From Kitasatospora mediocidica KCTC 9733 (GTDB lineage: Bacteria > Actinomycetota > Actinomycetes > Streptomycetales > Streptomycetaceae): DNA of 64,000 nt. Positions 1 to 6,974 of the stretch are shown here, piece by piece; position 1 is the stretch's first letter; the number at the start of each line of letters is the position of its first letter. The notes under the pieces are model-generated. The model did no database searches and was not told the origin of the DNA. It saw nothing but the letters and a program-made list of their open reading frames with translations. The stretch lies in NCBI RefSeq assembly GCF_000744225.1, contig NZ_JQLN01000004.1:930001-994000 (forward strand), written 5' to 3'. The position numbers were made by a program, and so were the translations under genes.

Positions 1-10
1 GCTGAGGGAA

Positions 11-32
11 CCGGCCGCCTGGTGGCGGCCGG
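11..32. terminator. Short perfect hairpin, possible terminator
   Basis: A 9-bp perfect GC inverted repeat (11-19 with 24-32) surrounds a 4-nt loop. It lies about 120 bp past the stop of the small minus-strand ORF at 154-294, so it could end that transcript or one entering from outside the window. There is no U-tract, as is usual in high-GC actinomycetes. Confidence 0.4.
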
Positions 33-153
33 GCCGTTCGGTGTTGCGGACCCCACCTCGGTCGGTGTGCTGTCCGAGGAAGGCCGATCGGGGGGAGCCT
101 CTTGGGGCCCGGCCAGGCTGGACAACCCTTTCCACGGCCCAGCACGGGGGGTC

Positions 154-294
154 TCAGATGCGGTGGCGGTACCGGCCCATGGCCTCACGCAACCGCCGCA
201 TGGTGTCCGACTCGGCGGGCTCCAGCACGCTGGGGCCAGCCGGAGGCTCGGGGTCGTCGGGCACCTCCGAAGGATGGCCTTCTGAATTCGACAC
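154..294 (-). CDS. Small hypothetical protein, 46 aa
   Basis: I do not recognise this protein. A GTG start at 294-292 is preceded by a GGAGGG Shine-Dalgarno about 6 nt upstream, and the frame runs to TGA at 156-154. The product is acidic and proline-rich in its first 30 residues and ends in a basic stretch containing MRRLREAMGRYRHRI. It is transcribed divergently from the 84-aa/DUF6879/XRE run and shares its promoter region. Small acidic/basic partner proteins are common near XRE/DUF5753 regulators, which is the main reason besides the good ribosome site to call it. A spurious ORF remains possible. Confidence 0.42.
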   Translation of the reverse strand: MSNSEGHPSEVPDDPEPPAGPSVLEPAESDTMRRLREAMGRYRHRI

Positions 295-366
295 GGATGC
301 TCCCTCCGTTACCTGCCGGGCCGATGCAGACGACGCTACGGACGGTGAGACAGCCGGCTCTACGAA

Positions 367-458
367 CTTGCATGAGCTTGCACGCCAATCTTCTTGACCC
401 GTCGCTGCATTGACGCTTCATCTACTGCTCAGCGAAGCTTGTGCAAGCCCGAGCAAGC
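367..458. promoter_or_regulatory. Promoter region with phased CTTGCA/TGCAAG repeats
   Basis: CTTGCA occurs at 367-372 and again at 377-382, exactly one helical turn apart. Further on, GCTTG and CAAGC form a 12-bp dyad at 437-448, and CAAGC recurs at 454-458, again 10 bp after the copy at 444-448. A TTGACC (394-399) could be a -35 element. The array sits between a minus-strand small ORF and the plus-strand run starting at 480. The likely reader is the XRE protein encoded at 1235-2083; that is inference. Confidence 0.45.
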
Positions 459-479
459 ACCTCGACCAGGGAGCCAGCG

Positions 480-734
480 ATGGCCGTAGAGTTCATTGGC
501 ATCGACCCCAACACCGACCGGGACCACTGCCCCACCGTGTGGGTGGACCTGGAGGCCCAGGAAATCCTGTTCCAGGGATGGAAACCGAGCCCCGAGACTC
601 AGGCAGACTGCGAGCGAAGCAGCCCCGCGAATGGTCCGGTGCCCGACAGTGAAGCCATCACCAGGGTTCCGGCCCGGATGGTACCTATGATCAGGGAGGC
701 GTGCGATGCCATCGAGCGTGCCCAACTTCGCTGA
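480..734 (+). CDS. Conserved hypothetical protein upstream of DUF6879 gene, 84 aa
   Basis: The start is ATG 480, with an AGGGAG ribosome site about 7 nt upstream; a longer frame from 441 lacks a comparable site. The protein begins MAVEFIGIDP and contains PTVWVDLEAQEILFQGW followed by an ARMVPMIREACDAIERA helix. I recall this short layout (a PTVWVD core followed by an R-(I/V)PARM helix) as a recurrent companion encoded just before DUF6879 proteins in Streptomyces; its function is unknown. Its 3' end overlaps the next gene by 29 nt, which points to translational coupling and one transcript with the DUF6879 and XRE genes. Confidence 0.7.
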   Translation: MAVEFIGIDPNTDRDHCPTVWVDLEAQEILFQGWKPSPETQADCERSSPANGPVPDSEAITRVPARMVPMIREACDAIERAQLR

Positions 735-1221
735 CCTGCTTGGGCAGTGCGAGCGCTCTGCTGTCCATCTGGAGCTACGGGACTCCTATGCCCCGACAGA
801 GCGGTTCGAGGGATGGCAGCGCGGCGAGCGGATCAACTGGGATGACCGCGAGTCCTGGTGGCATCCCTATGACCAGTTGATCACGGACACGGTGGCTCGG
901 GGTGTGGTGATCCGTCGAGCTCGGATCGTCTCCGAGCCCGTGTCCGAGTACATCCGGTGGGAACACTACGTCACCCACGCGAACCTTACGGCGGGTGAGG
1001 AGGTCCGATGGCTGCAACGGCGACGGGCCACGGGTATCCCCCTCCCGGCGAATGACTTCTGGCTGTTCGATGGTGCGCTACTCCGGGTGCACCACTTCTC
1101 CGGCGACGGCGTGGTGGTCGAGGACGAGATCACGGCAGACCCGGAGACCGTAAAGCTGTGCACCACTGCGTTCGAAGCAGTCTGGGAGCGAGCGGTTCCG
1201 CACCACCTCTACGAAATCTGA
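706..1221 (+). CDS. DUF6879 family protein
   Basis: This 171-residue soluble protein has the composition and motifs of DUF6879: an N-terminal FADLLGQCERSAVHLELRD, a central SEYIRWEHYVTHANLTAGE, WLQRRRATGIPLPANDFWLFD, and a C-terminal ERAVPHHLYEI. ATG 706 follows AGGGAGG at a good distance. The family has no established biochemical activity that I know of; it is repeatedly found next to XRE/DUF5753 (Scr1-type) regulators, as here, 13 nt upstream of the regulator. I infer a joint role, toxin/antitoxin-like or developmental-regulatory, but the sequence does not show which. Confidence 0.85.
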   Translation: MPSSVPNFADLLGQCERSAVHLELRDSYAPTERFEGWQRGERINWDDRESWWHPYDQLITDTVARGVVIRRARIVSEPVSEYIRWEHYVTHANLTAGEEVRWLQRRRATGIPLPANDFWLFDGALLRVHHFSGDGVVVEDEITADPETVKLCTTAFEAVWERAVPHHLYEI

Positions 1222-1234
1222 CGAGGCCAGCTCC

Positions 1235-2083
1235 ATGCCCGCGCACCCCTCTTCGAGCGTTCAGAAGGCTCGCGAAGCCCTTGCCGGTCGGCTGAGTGAG
1301 ATTCGGAAGGATGCCGGGATCAGCGGGCGGGAGCTGGCCGTCAGGTGTGGCTGGTCAGAATCGAAGTCATCCCGGATCGAGAACGCCAAGACACCTCCCT
1401 CCGATGCAGACATAAGGGCCTGGTGCCAAGCCTGTGGCGCCGACGACCAAGCCCTTGATCTGATCGCCGCCAACAGGCAGTCCGCCGATGCTCATGTGCA
1501 GTGGAGACGGCTTCAGCGGAGTGGGCTCCGTCGCCTGCAAGAGTCCACGGGGGACCTGTACCAACGGACCAGGGTGTTCCGGGCCTACGTCTCCGACGTG
1601 ATCCCCGGGTTCCTCCAAACTCCTGGATATGCCACCGCTCTGCTGTCGTCCATCGCGGACTTCCGGGAAACCCCGGACGACGTGAGTGCCGCCGTAGCGG
1701 CCCGCATGCGGCGCAACGCGGTGCTGAGCAACGGCGCACGCCGGTTCTCGTTCGTACTGGAGGAGTCCGTATTGCGGTACCGCGTGTGCGGTACCGAGGC
1801 CATGGCGGCTCAACTCGGGCACCTGCTCGGAGCTATGGATCTTCCGAACGTCGCTCTGGGCATCATTCCGTTCGTGACACAACGGACCGTGTGGCCCATG
1901 CCAACGTTCACGATCTTCGACGCCACAAGAGTCCACGCCGACACACTGGATGCTGCCTCCACGCTCACGCAACCCAGCCAGGTAGATCTGTACGCCCGAG
2001 CTTTTGATCGACTCTCGCAGGGGGCGCTACGAGGCGCAGCAGCGCGCTCACTCGTGGCGGGCGCCTTGGCATACCTGGATTGA
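1235..2083 (+). CDS. XRE helix-turn-helix regulator with DUF5753 (Scr1-type antitoxin-like)
   Basis: The 282-aa protein opens with a Cro/CI-type HTH at about residues 15-70 (LAGRLSEIRKDAGISGRELA, then CGWSESKSSRIENAK), followed by a long DUF5753 region that includes FRAYVSDVIPGFLQTPGYA and LEESVLRYRVCG. This pairing is the typical whiJ/Scr1-like architecture of Streptomyces. It is the last gene of a three-gene run and probably binds its own promoter, where phased CTTGCA repeats are seen. It is convergent with the oxidase gene that ends 41 bp downstream. Targets elsewhere in the genome cannot be read from this window. Confidence 0.9.
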   Translation: MPAHPSSSVQKAREALAGRLSEIRKDAGISGRELAVRCGWSESKSSRIENAKTPPSDADIRAWCQACGADDQALDLIAANRQSADAHVQWRRLQRSGLRRLQESTGDLYQRTRVFRAYVSDVIPGFLQTPGYATALLSSIADFRETPDDVSAAVAARMRRNAVLSNGARRFSFVLEESVLRYRVCGTEAMAAQLGHLLGAMDLPNVALGIIPFVTQRTVWPMPTFTIFDATRVHADTLDAASTLTQPSQVDLYARAFDRLSQGALRGAAARSLVAGALAYLD

Positions 2084-2124
2084 CAGTCCCATCAGTGGAT
2101 CAGCGCCAGCGGGCGCCATGGAGC

Positions 2125-3579
2125 TCAGGACTGCCGCCTGAGCAGCATCTTGCCGGGGTTCATGATGCCCTGCGGGTCGAGTGCGTCCTTCACCGTGCGC
2201 AGCAGGGCGAGTTCGAGCGGCGACTTCGCCGCCAGCAGCGCGTCGGCCTTGAAGACGCCGATGCCGTGCTCGGCGCTGATGCTGCCGCCGAACTCCGCGA
2301 CCACCTGGTGCACCAGTGCGGAGACCTCCGCCCGGTCGATCCCGGCCGACGCCAGCCCGTTCGCCAGCACGTTGACGTGCACGTTGCCGTCGCCGGCATG
2401 GCCGAAGACGTTCGCCCTCAGGGCCGGATGACGCTGCGTAAGGCGCTCCTCGGCGGCGGTGACGAAGTCGGCGACGGCGCTGAGCCGGACGCCGACGTCG
2501 TGCTTGACGGCTCCGCCGGCCCGCTTCTCCGCCTCCGGCAGCGACTCGCGCAGCGCCCAGAGTGCCTGGGCCTGCGGATGGTCCAGGGCCGGTACGGCGT
2601 CGGTGACGAGCCCGCGTTCGGTGGCCTCGGTGAGGAACTCCTCCAGCTGGGCGGCGAGTCCGGTGCCGTCCCGGGTGGCGGTCGCCTCCACCAGCACGTA
2701 CGCCGGATACCGCGCGCCGAACGGGTCGCGGGTGCCCGGGACATGGGCGAGGAGGAGCTCGACCCCGGTGCGGGTGAAGAGCTCCAGCGCGCTCAGCCGG
2801 TCCTCCAGCAGGTCCCGGGCGCAGGCCAACAGCGGAGTGAGCACTGAGAGTCGGGGCAGGGCGAGGAGGGCGACCGCGCGGTGGCGCGGGGCGGGGAAGA
2901 GCCGCAGGGTGGCGGCGGTGACCACGCCCAGGGTGCCCTCCGAGCCGATCAGCAGCTGTTTGAGGTCGTAGCCGGTGTTGTCCTTGCGCAGCGCGCGCAG
3001 GCCGTGCCAGATCCGGCCGTCCGGCAGCACCGCCTCCAGGCCGAGCACCAGTTCGCGGGTCATCCCGTAGCGCAGCACGTTGCTGCCGCCCGCGTTGGTG
3101 GCCACGGTGCCGCCGATCCGGCAGCTGCCCTCCGAGGCGAGTCGCAGCGGGAAGAGCAACCCGGCGTCGGCGGCGGCCTGTTGGACGTCCGCCACGATGC
3201 AGCCGGCCTCCGCGGTGAGCGCGAAGTCGGCCGGGTCGACCGAGCGGATCCGGTCCAGCGCGCGGACGCTGAGCACCACCTGCTCGCGGTCGCCCAGCGG
3301 CACTGCCCCGCCGACCAGCCCGGTCCCGCCGGCGAACGGCACCACCGGCACCGCGTACCGGGCGCAGACCGCGACGGCGGCGGCCACCTGCGCGGTGTCG
3401 CGCGGGCGCAGGACGGCGGCGGGGCGGGCGGGCAGCAGGCCGCGCTCGTCGCGGACGAAGCCGGCCGCCGGGTCGGCCGGGTCCAGGACATCGCCGGGCC
3501 CGAGCACGGAGCGCAGGGCGGCGAGGGCGGCAGGCAGGTCGGGCGAGGCGGCGGGCGGGTCGGATCGCATCTGGTCCAC
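2125..3579 (-). CDS. FAD-linked oxidase, glycolate oxidase GlcD / D-lactate dehydrogenase family
   Basis: The 484-aa protein has the two-part GlcD architecture. The N-terminal FAD_binding_4 (PCMH) domain covers about residues 30-210, with PVVPFAGGTGLVGGAVPLGD and GGTVATNAGGSNVLRYGMTRE as the FAD-contacting loops. The C-terminal FAD-oxidase_C domain includes FGHAGDGNVHVNVLANG, SAEHGIGVFKA and a final ALDPQGIMNPGKML. These proteins oxidise 2-hydroxy acids such as D-lactate or glycolate. No membrane segment is visible. The GTG start at 3579 and ATG three codons later are both possible. It is divergent from the mannosyltransferase gene at 3717. Confidence 0.9.
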   Translation of the reverse strand: MDQMRSDPPAASPDLPAALAALRSVLGPGDVLDPADPAAGFVRDERGLLPARPAAVLRPRDTAQVAAAVAVCARYAVPVVPFAGGTGLVGGAVPLGDREQVVLSVRALDRIRSVDPADFALTAEAGCIVADVQQAAADAGLLFPLRLASEGSCRIGGTVATNAGGSNVLRYGMTRELVLGLEAVLPDGRIWHGLRALRKDNTGYDLKQLLIGSEGTLGVVTAATLRLFPAPRHRAVALLALPRLSVLTPLLACARDLLEDRLSALELFTRTGVELLLAHVPGTRDPFGARYPAYVLVEATATRDGTGLAAQLEEFLTEATERGLVTDAVPALDHPQAQALWALRESLPEAEKRAGGAVKHDVGVRLSAVADFVTAAEERLTQRHPALRANVFGHAGDGNVHVNVLANGLASAGIDRAEVSALVHQVVAEFGGSISAEHGIGVFKADALLAAKSPLELALLRTVKDALDPQGIMNPGKMLLRRQS

Positions 3580-3716
3580 CCCGGCATCGTGCCAGCCCGA
3601 CCGGCCGGAACGGTCCGACCTGCCCGATAGTCCCTTCGGGCGGATCTCGCCACCGCCCTGCGGACACAGGCCGCCAGCGCGCTCCCGGGGCCGCGCGGCG
3701 CGCCTACGGTCCCCTC

Positions 3717-4979
3717 ATGACGTCCTCCGATGTCCGCCCGTCGCCCGCTCCGCCGCGCGCGGCGCCGACCGACGGCCCCGCCTTCGGCACCGTCCACGGA
3801 CTCGTGGCGGTCGGCGCCCCCGCCGGACCGGCCGGGGGTGGTGAACGGGCGTGGCCGCGCCGGCTGGCGCCGCCGCTGCTCGCGTACCTGGCGGTGATGC
3901 TGGTGCAGATCGCGATGATCGCGCTGCTGCGCCGCCCGGACACCCCCGCGGTCGGCCATGTGCTGCTCAGCTGGGACAGCCGGCTCTACCTGGAGGTGGC
4001 CGCGCACGGCTACCCGGCCACCGCGTCGCGCGACGCGGGCGGCGGTTGGTTCGGCAGCAACCTGGCGTTCTTCCCGCTCTTCCCCGCGCTCGTGCGGGCC
4101 GTGCACGAGCTGACCGCCCTGAGCTACGGCGACAGCGCCCTGACGGTGGGCCGGCTGGGCGGAGCGGCCGCCGCCGTCCTGGTCCACCAGCTCCTCTCCC
4201 GCCTCTACACCCCGCGCACCGGCCTGGTGATGGTGCTGCTGACCGCCGCCCAGCCGATGGGGGTCAGCCTCGGCATGGGCTACACCGAGCCGGTCTTCCT
4301 CGCGCTGGCCGCCGGCGCGCTGCTGGCCGCACACCGGCAGGCCTGGCTCTGCGCCGGGCTCTGCGGCCTGCTGGCCGGGCTGACCCGCTCCACCGGCCCG
4401 GGCGTGGGCGCGGCGGTCGCGGTCGCGGCGGCGCTGCTGCCGTACGGCGCGTGGCGCAGCGGGATGCCGAGGCCGATCCGCCGGTGGCGACCGCTGGCCG
4501 GCGCCCTGCTGGCCGGCGCCGGCACGCCCGGCTACCTGCTCTGGGTCGGCCTGCACACCGGCACCCTGGACGCCTGGTTCCGTATCCAGCAAGGGGGTTG
4601 GGGCACCCACCTGGACTGGGGTGCGGACACCTGGGACTTCGTCAGCTCACAGTTCCGGGACGGCGCCGACTGGGTGGAGCTGAGCAGCGCGCTGCTGATC
4701 ACGCTCGCCGTCGGCTGCACCCTGCTCGCCCTCACCCACCGGCCCTGGCCGCCGCTGGCCGTCTACGGCCTGCTGGTCACGGCGATGGCGCTCGGGCAGA
4801 GCAACTACGCCACCTGCAAACCCCGGATGCTGGTTCCGGCGCTGCTCTTCCTGCTACCCGCCGCCCTCGCGCTCGGCCGGGCCCGGGCGGTCACCGCCTG
4901 GAGCGTGACCACCGGCGCCGTGCTGCTCGGCAGCTGGTACGGCGCCGGGATGCTCACGCTCTGGGGGACGGTGATCTGA
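3717..4979 (+). CDS. PIG-V-like polytopic mannosyltransferase family protein
   Basis: This 420-aa integral membrane protein starts with a proline/alanine-rich cytoplasmic tail of about 50 residues and then has many hydrophobic segments. The diagnostic lumenal-loop motif is SWDSRLYLEVAAHGYP near residues 85-100, with the acidic pair expected of GT-C enzymes, followed by FFPLFPALVRAVH. This matches bacterial relatives of the PIG-V GPI mannosyltransferase, which use polyprenyl-phosphate mannose on the outer face of the membrane. Acceptor unknown. No strong ribosome site precedes the ATG, so the start is less certain. The 3' end is 9 bp from that of the convergent esterase gene. Confidence 0.8.
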   Translation: MTSSDVRPSPAPPRAAPTDGPAFGTVHGLVAVGAPAGPAGGGERAWPRRLAPPLLAYLAVMLVQIAMIALLRRPDTPAVGHVLLSWDSRLYLEVAAHGYPATASRDAGGGWFGSNLAFFPLFPALVRAVHELTALSYGDSALTVGRLGGAAAAVLVHQLLSRLYTPRTGLVMVLLTAAQPMGVSLGMGYTEPVFLALAAGALLAAHRQAWLCAGLCGLLAGLTRSTGPGVGAAVAVAAALLPYGAWRSGMPRPIRRWRPLAGALLAGAGTPGYLLWVGLHTGTLDAWFRIQQGGWGTHLDWGADTWDFVSSQFRDGADWVELSSALLITLAVGCTLLALTHRPWPPLAVYGLLVTAMALGQSNYATCKPRMLVPALLFLLPAALALGRARAVTAWSVTTGAVLLGSWYGAGMLTLWGTVI

Positions 4980-4987
4980 TCCGGAAC

Positions 4988-5905
4988 CTACCGCGCGGTC
5001 AGGCTGTGACCCAGGAAGTCCAGCGCGGCCGGGAGCACCCGGCGCCAGAAGCCGTCGGTGTGCTCGCCGCGCGGGAAGTGCCCCTGCACGGCGCCGCCCC
5101 GGGCGGCCAGTTGGCGGGCGGCGGGGCAGAACGGGTCCTCGGTGCCGCACCAGACGGCCAGCGGGGAGCCGTGCGGCTGGTCGAGGTGCAGCAGCGGTTC
5201 GTCCTCGCGCCAGTCCGCCTCGGAGTCGAAGCCGTCCACCGTGCGGGCGTCGTCCCAGGTGCGGAAGACCGCCGGGCTGAGCACCGCGACCGGGCCGAAC
5301 CCCGCGCCGCGACCCCGGGCGTAGCGCAGCGCGCCCGAACCGCCCATCGAGATGCCGAGCGCACCGCCGGGCGCACCGGCCCGCGCACGGGCGAAGCCCC
5401 GGGCGGCCAGCCAGCCGGGCAGCTCGTCCGACAGCATCCGCTGCGGGTCGTCGCCCGGGGTGCGCTGGTGCCAGTAGCTCGCGTCCCCGCCGTCCACGGC
5501 GACCAGGACGAACGGCGGCACACCGGCCCGGACCGCCGCCGCCTGGAACTGCGGCATCCCGAGCTGCACCATCGTCCGCGCGTCGGCGCCGCGCCCGTGC
5601 AGCACCACGCAGACCGGCAGGCCGGAGGGGTCGGCCACGCCGGGTGGGGTCATGGTGATCAGCCGCACCGTGCGACCACGGGCGCTGGAGGCGACCGGCT
5701 CGTCGGTCAGCGGTCCCGGGGTGACCTGCGGCACGCTGCCGTCCGGGCCGGTCAGGCCGAGCGCCCGACGCAGCGTCACCCCGCCCGGCAGGACGTCCTG
5801 GGCCATCGCGGTCCCGGTCCCGGCGCCGAGCGCGGCCAGGCCGCCGAGCGCGCCGCCCGCCCACAGCAGCCGACGTCTGGTCAGGCCTGTTCCGCTGGTG
5901 CTCAT
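4988..5905 (-). CDS. Secreted alpha/beta-hydrolase esterase (Tat signal)
   Basis: A twin-arginine signal (LTRRRLLWAGG, then a hydrophobic Ala/Gly run ending in AMAQ) occupies about the first 38 residues of this 305-aa protein. The mature part resembles the esterase-D/antigen-85-like family: a LPVCVVLHGRGADARTM oxyanion-hole strand, the nucleophile elbow GISMGGSGALRYA, and a C-terminal GEHTDGFWRRVLP supplying the histidine. It should act outside the membrane on an ester; the substrate cannot be inferred. It is divergent from the oxidoreductase at 6054. Confidence 0.85.
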   Translation of the reverse strand: MSTSGTGLTRRRLLWAGGALGGLAALGAGTGTAMAQDVLPGGVTLRRALGLTGPDGSVPQVTPGPLTDEPVASSARGRTVRLITMTPPGVADPSGLPVCVVLHGRGADARTMVQLGMPQFQAAAVRAGVPPFVLVAVDGGDASYWHQRTPGDDPQRMLSDELPGWLAARGFARARAGAPGGALGISMGGSGALRYARGRGAGFGPVAVLSPAVFRTWDDARTVDGFDSEADWREDEPLLHLDQPHGSPLAVWCGTEDPFCPAARQLAARGGAVQGHFPRGEHTDGFWRRVLPAALDFLGHSLTAR

Positions 5906-6010
5906 CGTCTCCCCGTCTCCCCGTCGAACATGATCGAACGCTCTTGGGAGATGCTAACCGCGCCCGGGCCGGGCAGCATGGCACAGAGCCGGGCGACGTC
6001 AGTAGAAACA

Positions 6011-6040
6011 GCAGTCAACCGAGCAGCAGTCAACCGAGCA
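6011..6040. repeat. Two tandem copies of a 15-bp unit in a 5' leader
   Basis: The 15-bp unit at 6011-6025 (GCAGTCAACCGAGCA) is repeated exactly at 6026-6040, directly before the GCAGGAGAGA ribosome site of the gene that starts with TTG at 6054. A slipped-strand duplication in the leader is the simplest reading. Confidence 0.9.
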
Positions 6041-6053
6041 GCAGGAGAGAGCC

Positions 6054-6959
6054 TTGAACGTCGGATTCGTCGGATTGGGGGCCATGGGCCGGGAGATGGC
6101 CGGGCAGTTGGTGGCCGCGGGCCAGCGCGTGCAGGTCTGGAACCGCTCGCCGGAGCCGGTGCGGGCGCTGGTCGGGCGGGGGGCGCTGGCTGCGGGGAGC
6201 CTCGCCGAGGTGTTGGAGAACGAGGTCGTGGTGTCGATGCTCGCGGACGACGCCGCGGTGGAGTCGCTGTTGCTCGACGAGGGGTTGTTGGCGGCGGCGG
6301 GTGCGGCCGTGCACGTGAACATGGCCAGCGTCTCGCCCGCTCTCGCCCGGCGGGCCGCCGAGCTGCACGCCCGGCACGGCATCGGCTACGTCGCCGCGCC
6401 GGTCCTCGGCCGCAGCGACGTGGCGGCCGCCGGGAACCTCACCATCCTTGCGGCGGGTGAGAGTTCGATGATCGACCGGGTGGAGCCACTGTTCGAGGCG
6501 ATGGGCCGGGCGACCAGGCGGCTGGGCGATCAGCCGCAGGTGGCCAATGTCGCGAAGATCAGCGCCAACTTCATGCTGGCCTCCGCCATCGAGGCGTTCG
6601 CGGAGGCCTCCGCGCTCGCCGAGGCCTCCGGCCTGCCGTCGCAGGAGCTGCTCGCGATCGTGACGAGCACCATCCTGCCCGGCCCGGTCTACTCCGGTTA
6701 CGGCGCGATGATCGCCGAACACCGGTACGAGCCGGCCGGGTTCCGCCTGGCGCTCGGCCTCAAGGACGTCGGCCTCGCGCTGGACGCGGGCGCCGAGGCG
6801 GGCGTGCCGCTGCCGTTCGCGGACGTGCTGCGCGAGGCGCTGGCGGAGTCCGTGGCGCACGGGGACGGCGGGCTCGACCTTGCCGCGCTCGGCGAACGGG
6901 CCCGCCGGCGGGCCGGGTTGACACCCCCGCCGAGCGGCGGCGGTGTCAACCCGCAGTGA
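6054..6959 (+). CDS. NAD(P)-dependent 3-hydroxyisobutyrate dehydrogenase-family oxidoreductase
   Basis: The 301-aa protein begins at a TTG codon 4-5 nt after AGGAGAGA. The start is fixed by the family N-terminus, NVGFVGLGAMGREMAGQLV, the dinucleotide-binding GxGxxG at residues 6-11. The substrate loop is seen in HVNMASVSPALARRA, and the catalytic lysine in QVANVAKISANFMLA. The C-terminal all-helical domain (AEASGLPSQELL, then GLKDVGLALDAGAEAGVPLP) is normal for beta-hydroxyacid dehydrogenases and imine-reductase-like relatives. Actual substrate unknown. The gene end contains a hairpin (6917-6950) and converges with the phospholipase gene. Confidence 0.88.
   Translation: MNVGFVGLGAMGREMAGQLVAAGQRVQVWNRSPEPVRALVGRGALAAGSLAEVLENEVVVSMLADDAAVESLLLDEGLLAAAGAAVHVNMASVSPALARRAAELHARHGIGYVAAPVLGRSDVAAAGNLTILAAGESSMIDRVEPLFEAMGRATRRLGDQPQVANVAKISANFMLASAIEAFAEASALAEASGLPSQELLAIVTSTILPGPVYSGYGAMIAEHRYEPAGFRLALGLKDVGLALDAGAEAGVPLPFADVLREALAESVAHGDGGLDLAALGERARRRAGLTPPPSGGGVNPQ
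6917..6950. terminator. Hairpin over the 3' end of the oxidoreductase gene
   Basis: A 15-nt arm (6917-6931) pairs with 6936-6950 with one mismatch around a 4-nt loop. It lies within the last codons of the plus-strand gene and 25 bp before the end of the convergent phospholipase gene, so it could serve either transcript. Confidence 0.5.
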
Positions 6960-6974
6960 CGGCCACGGCCACGG

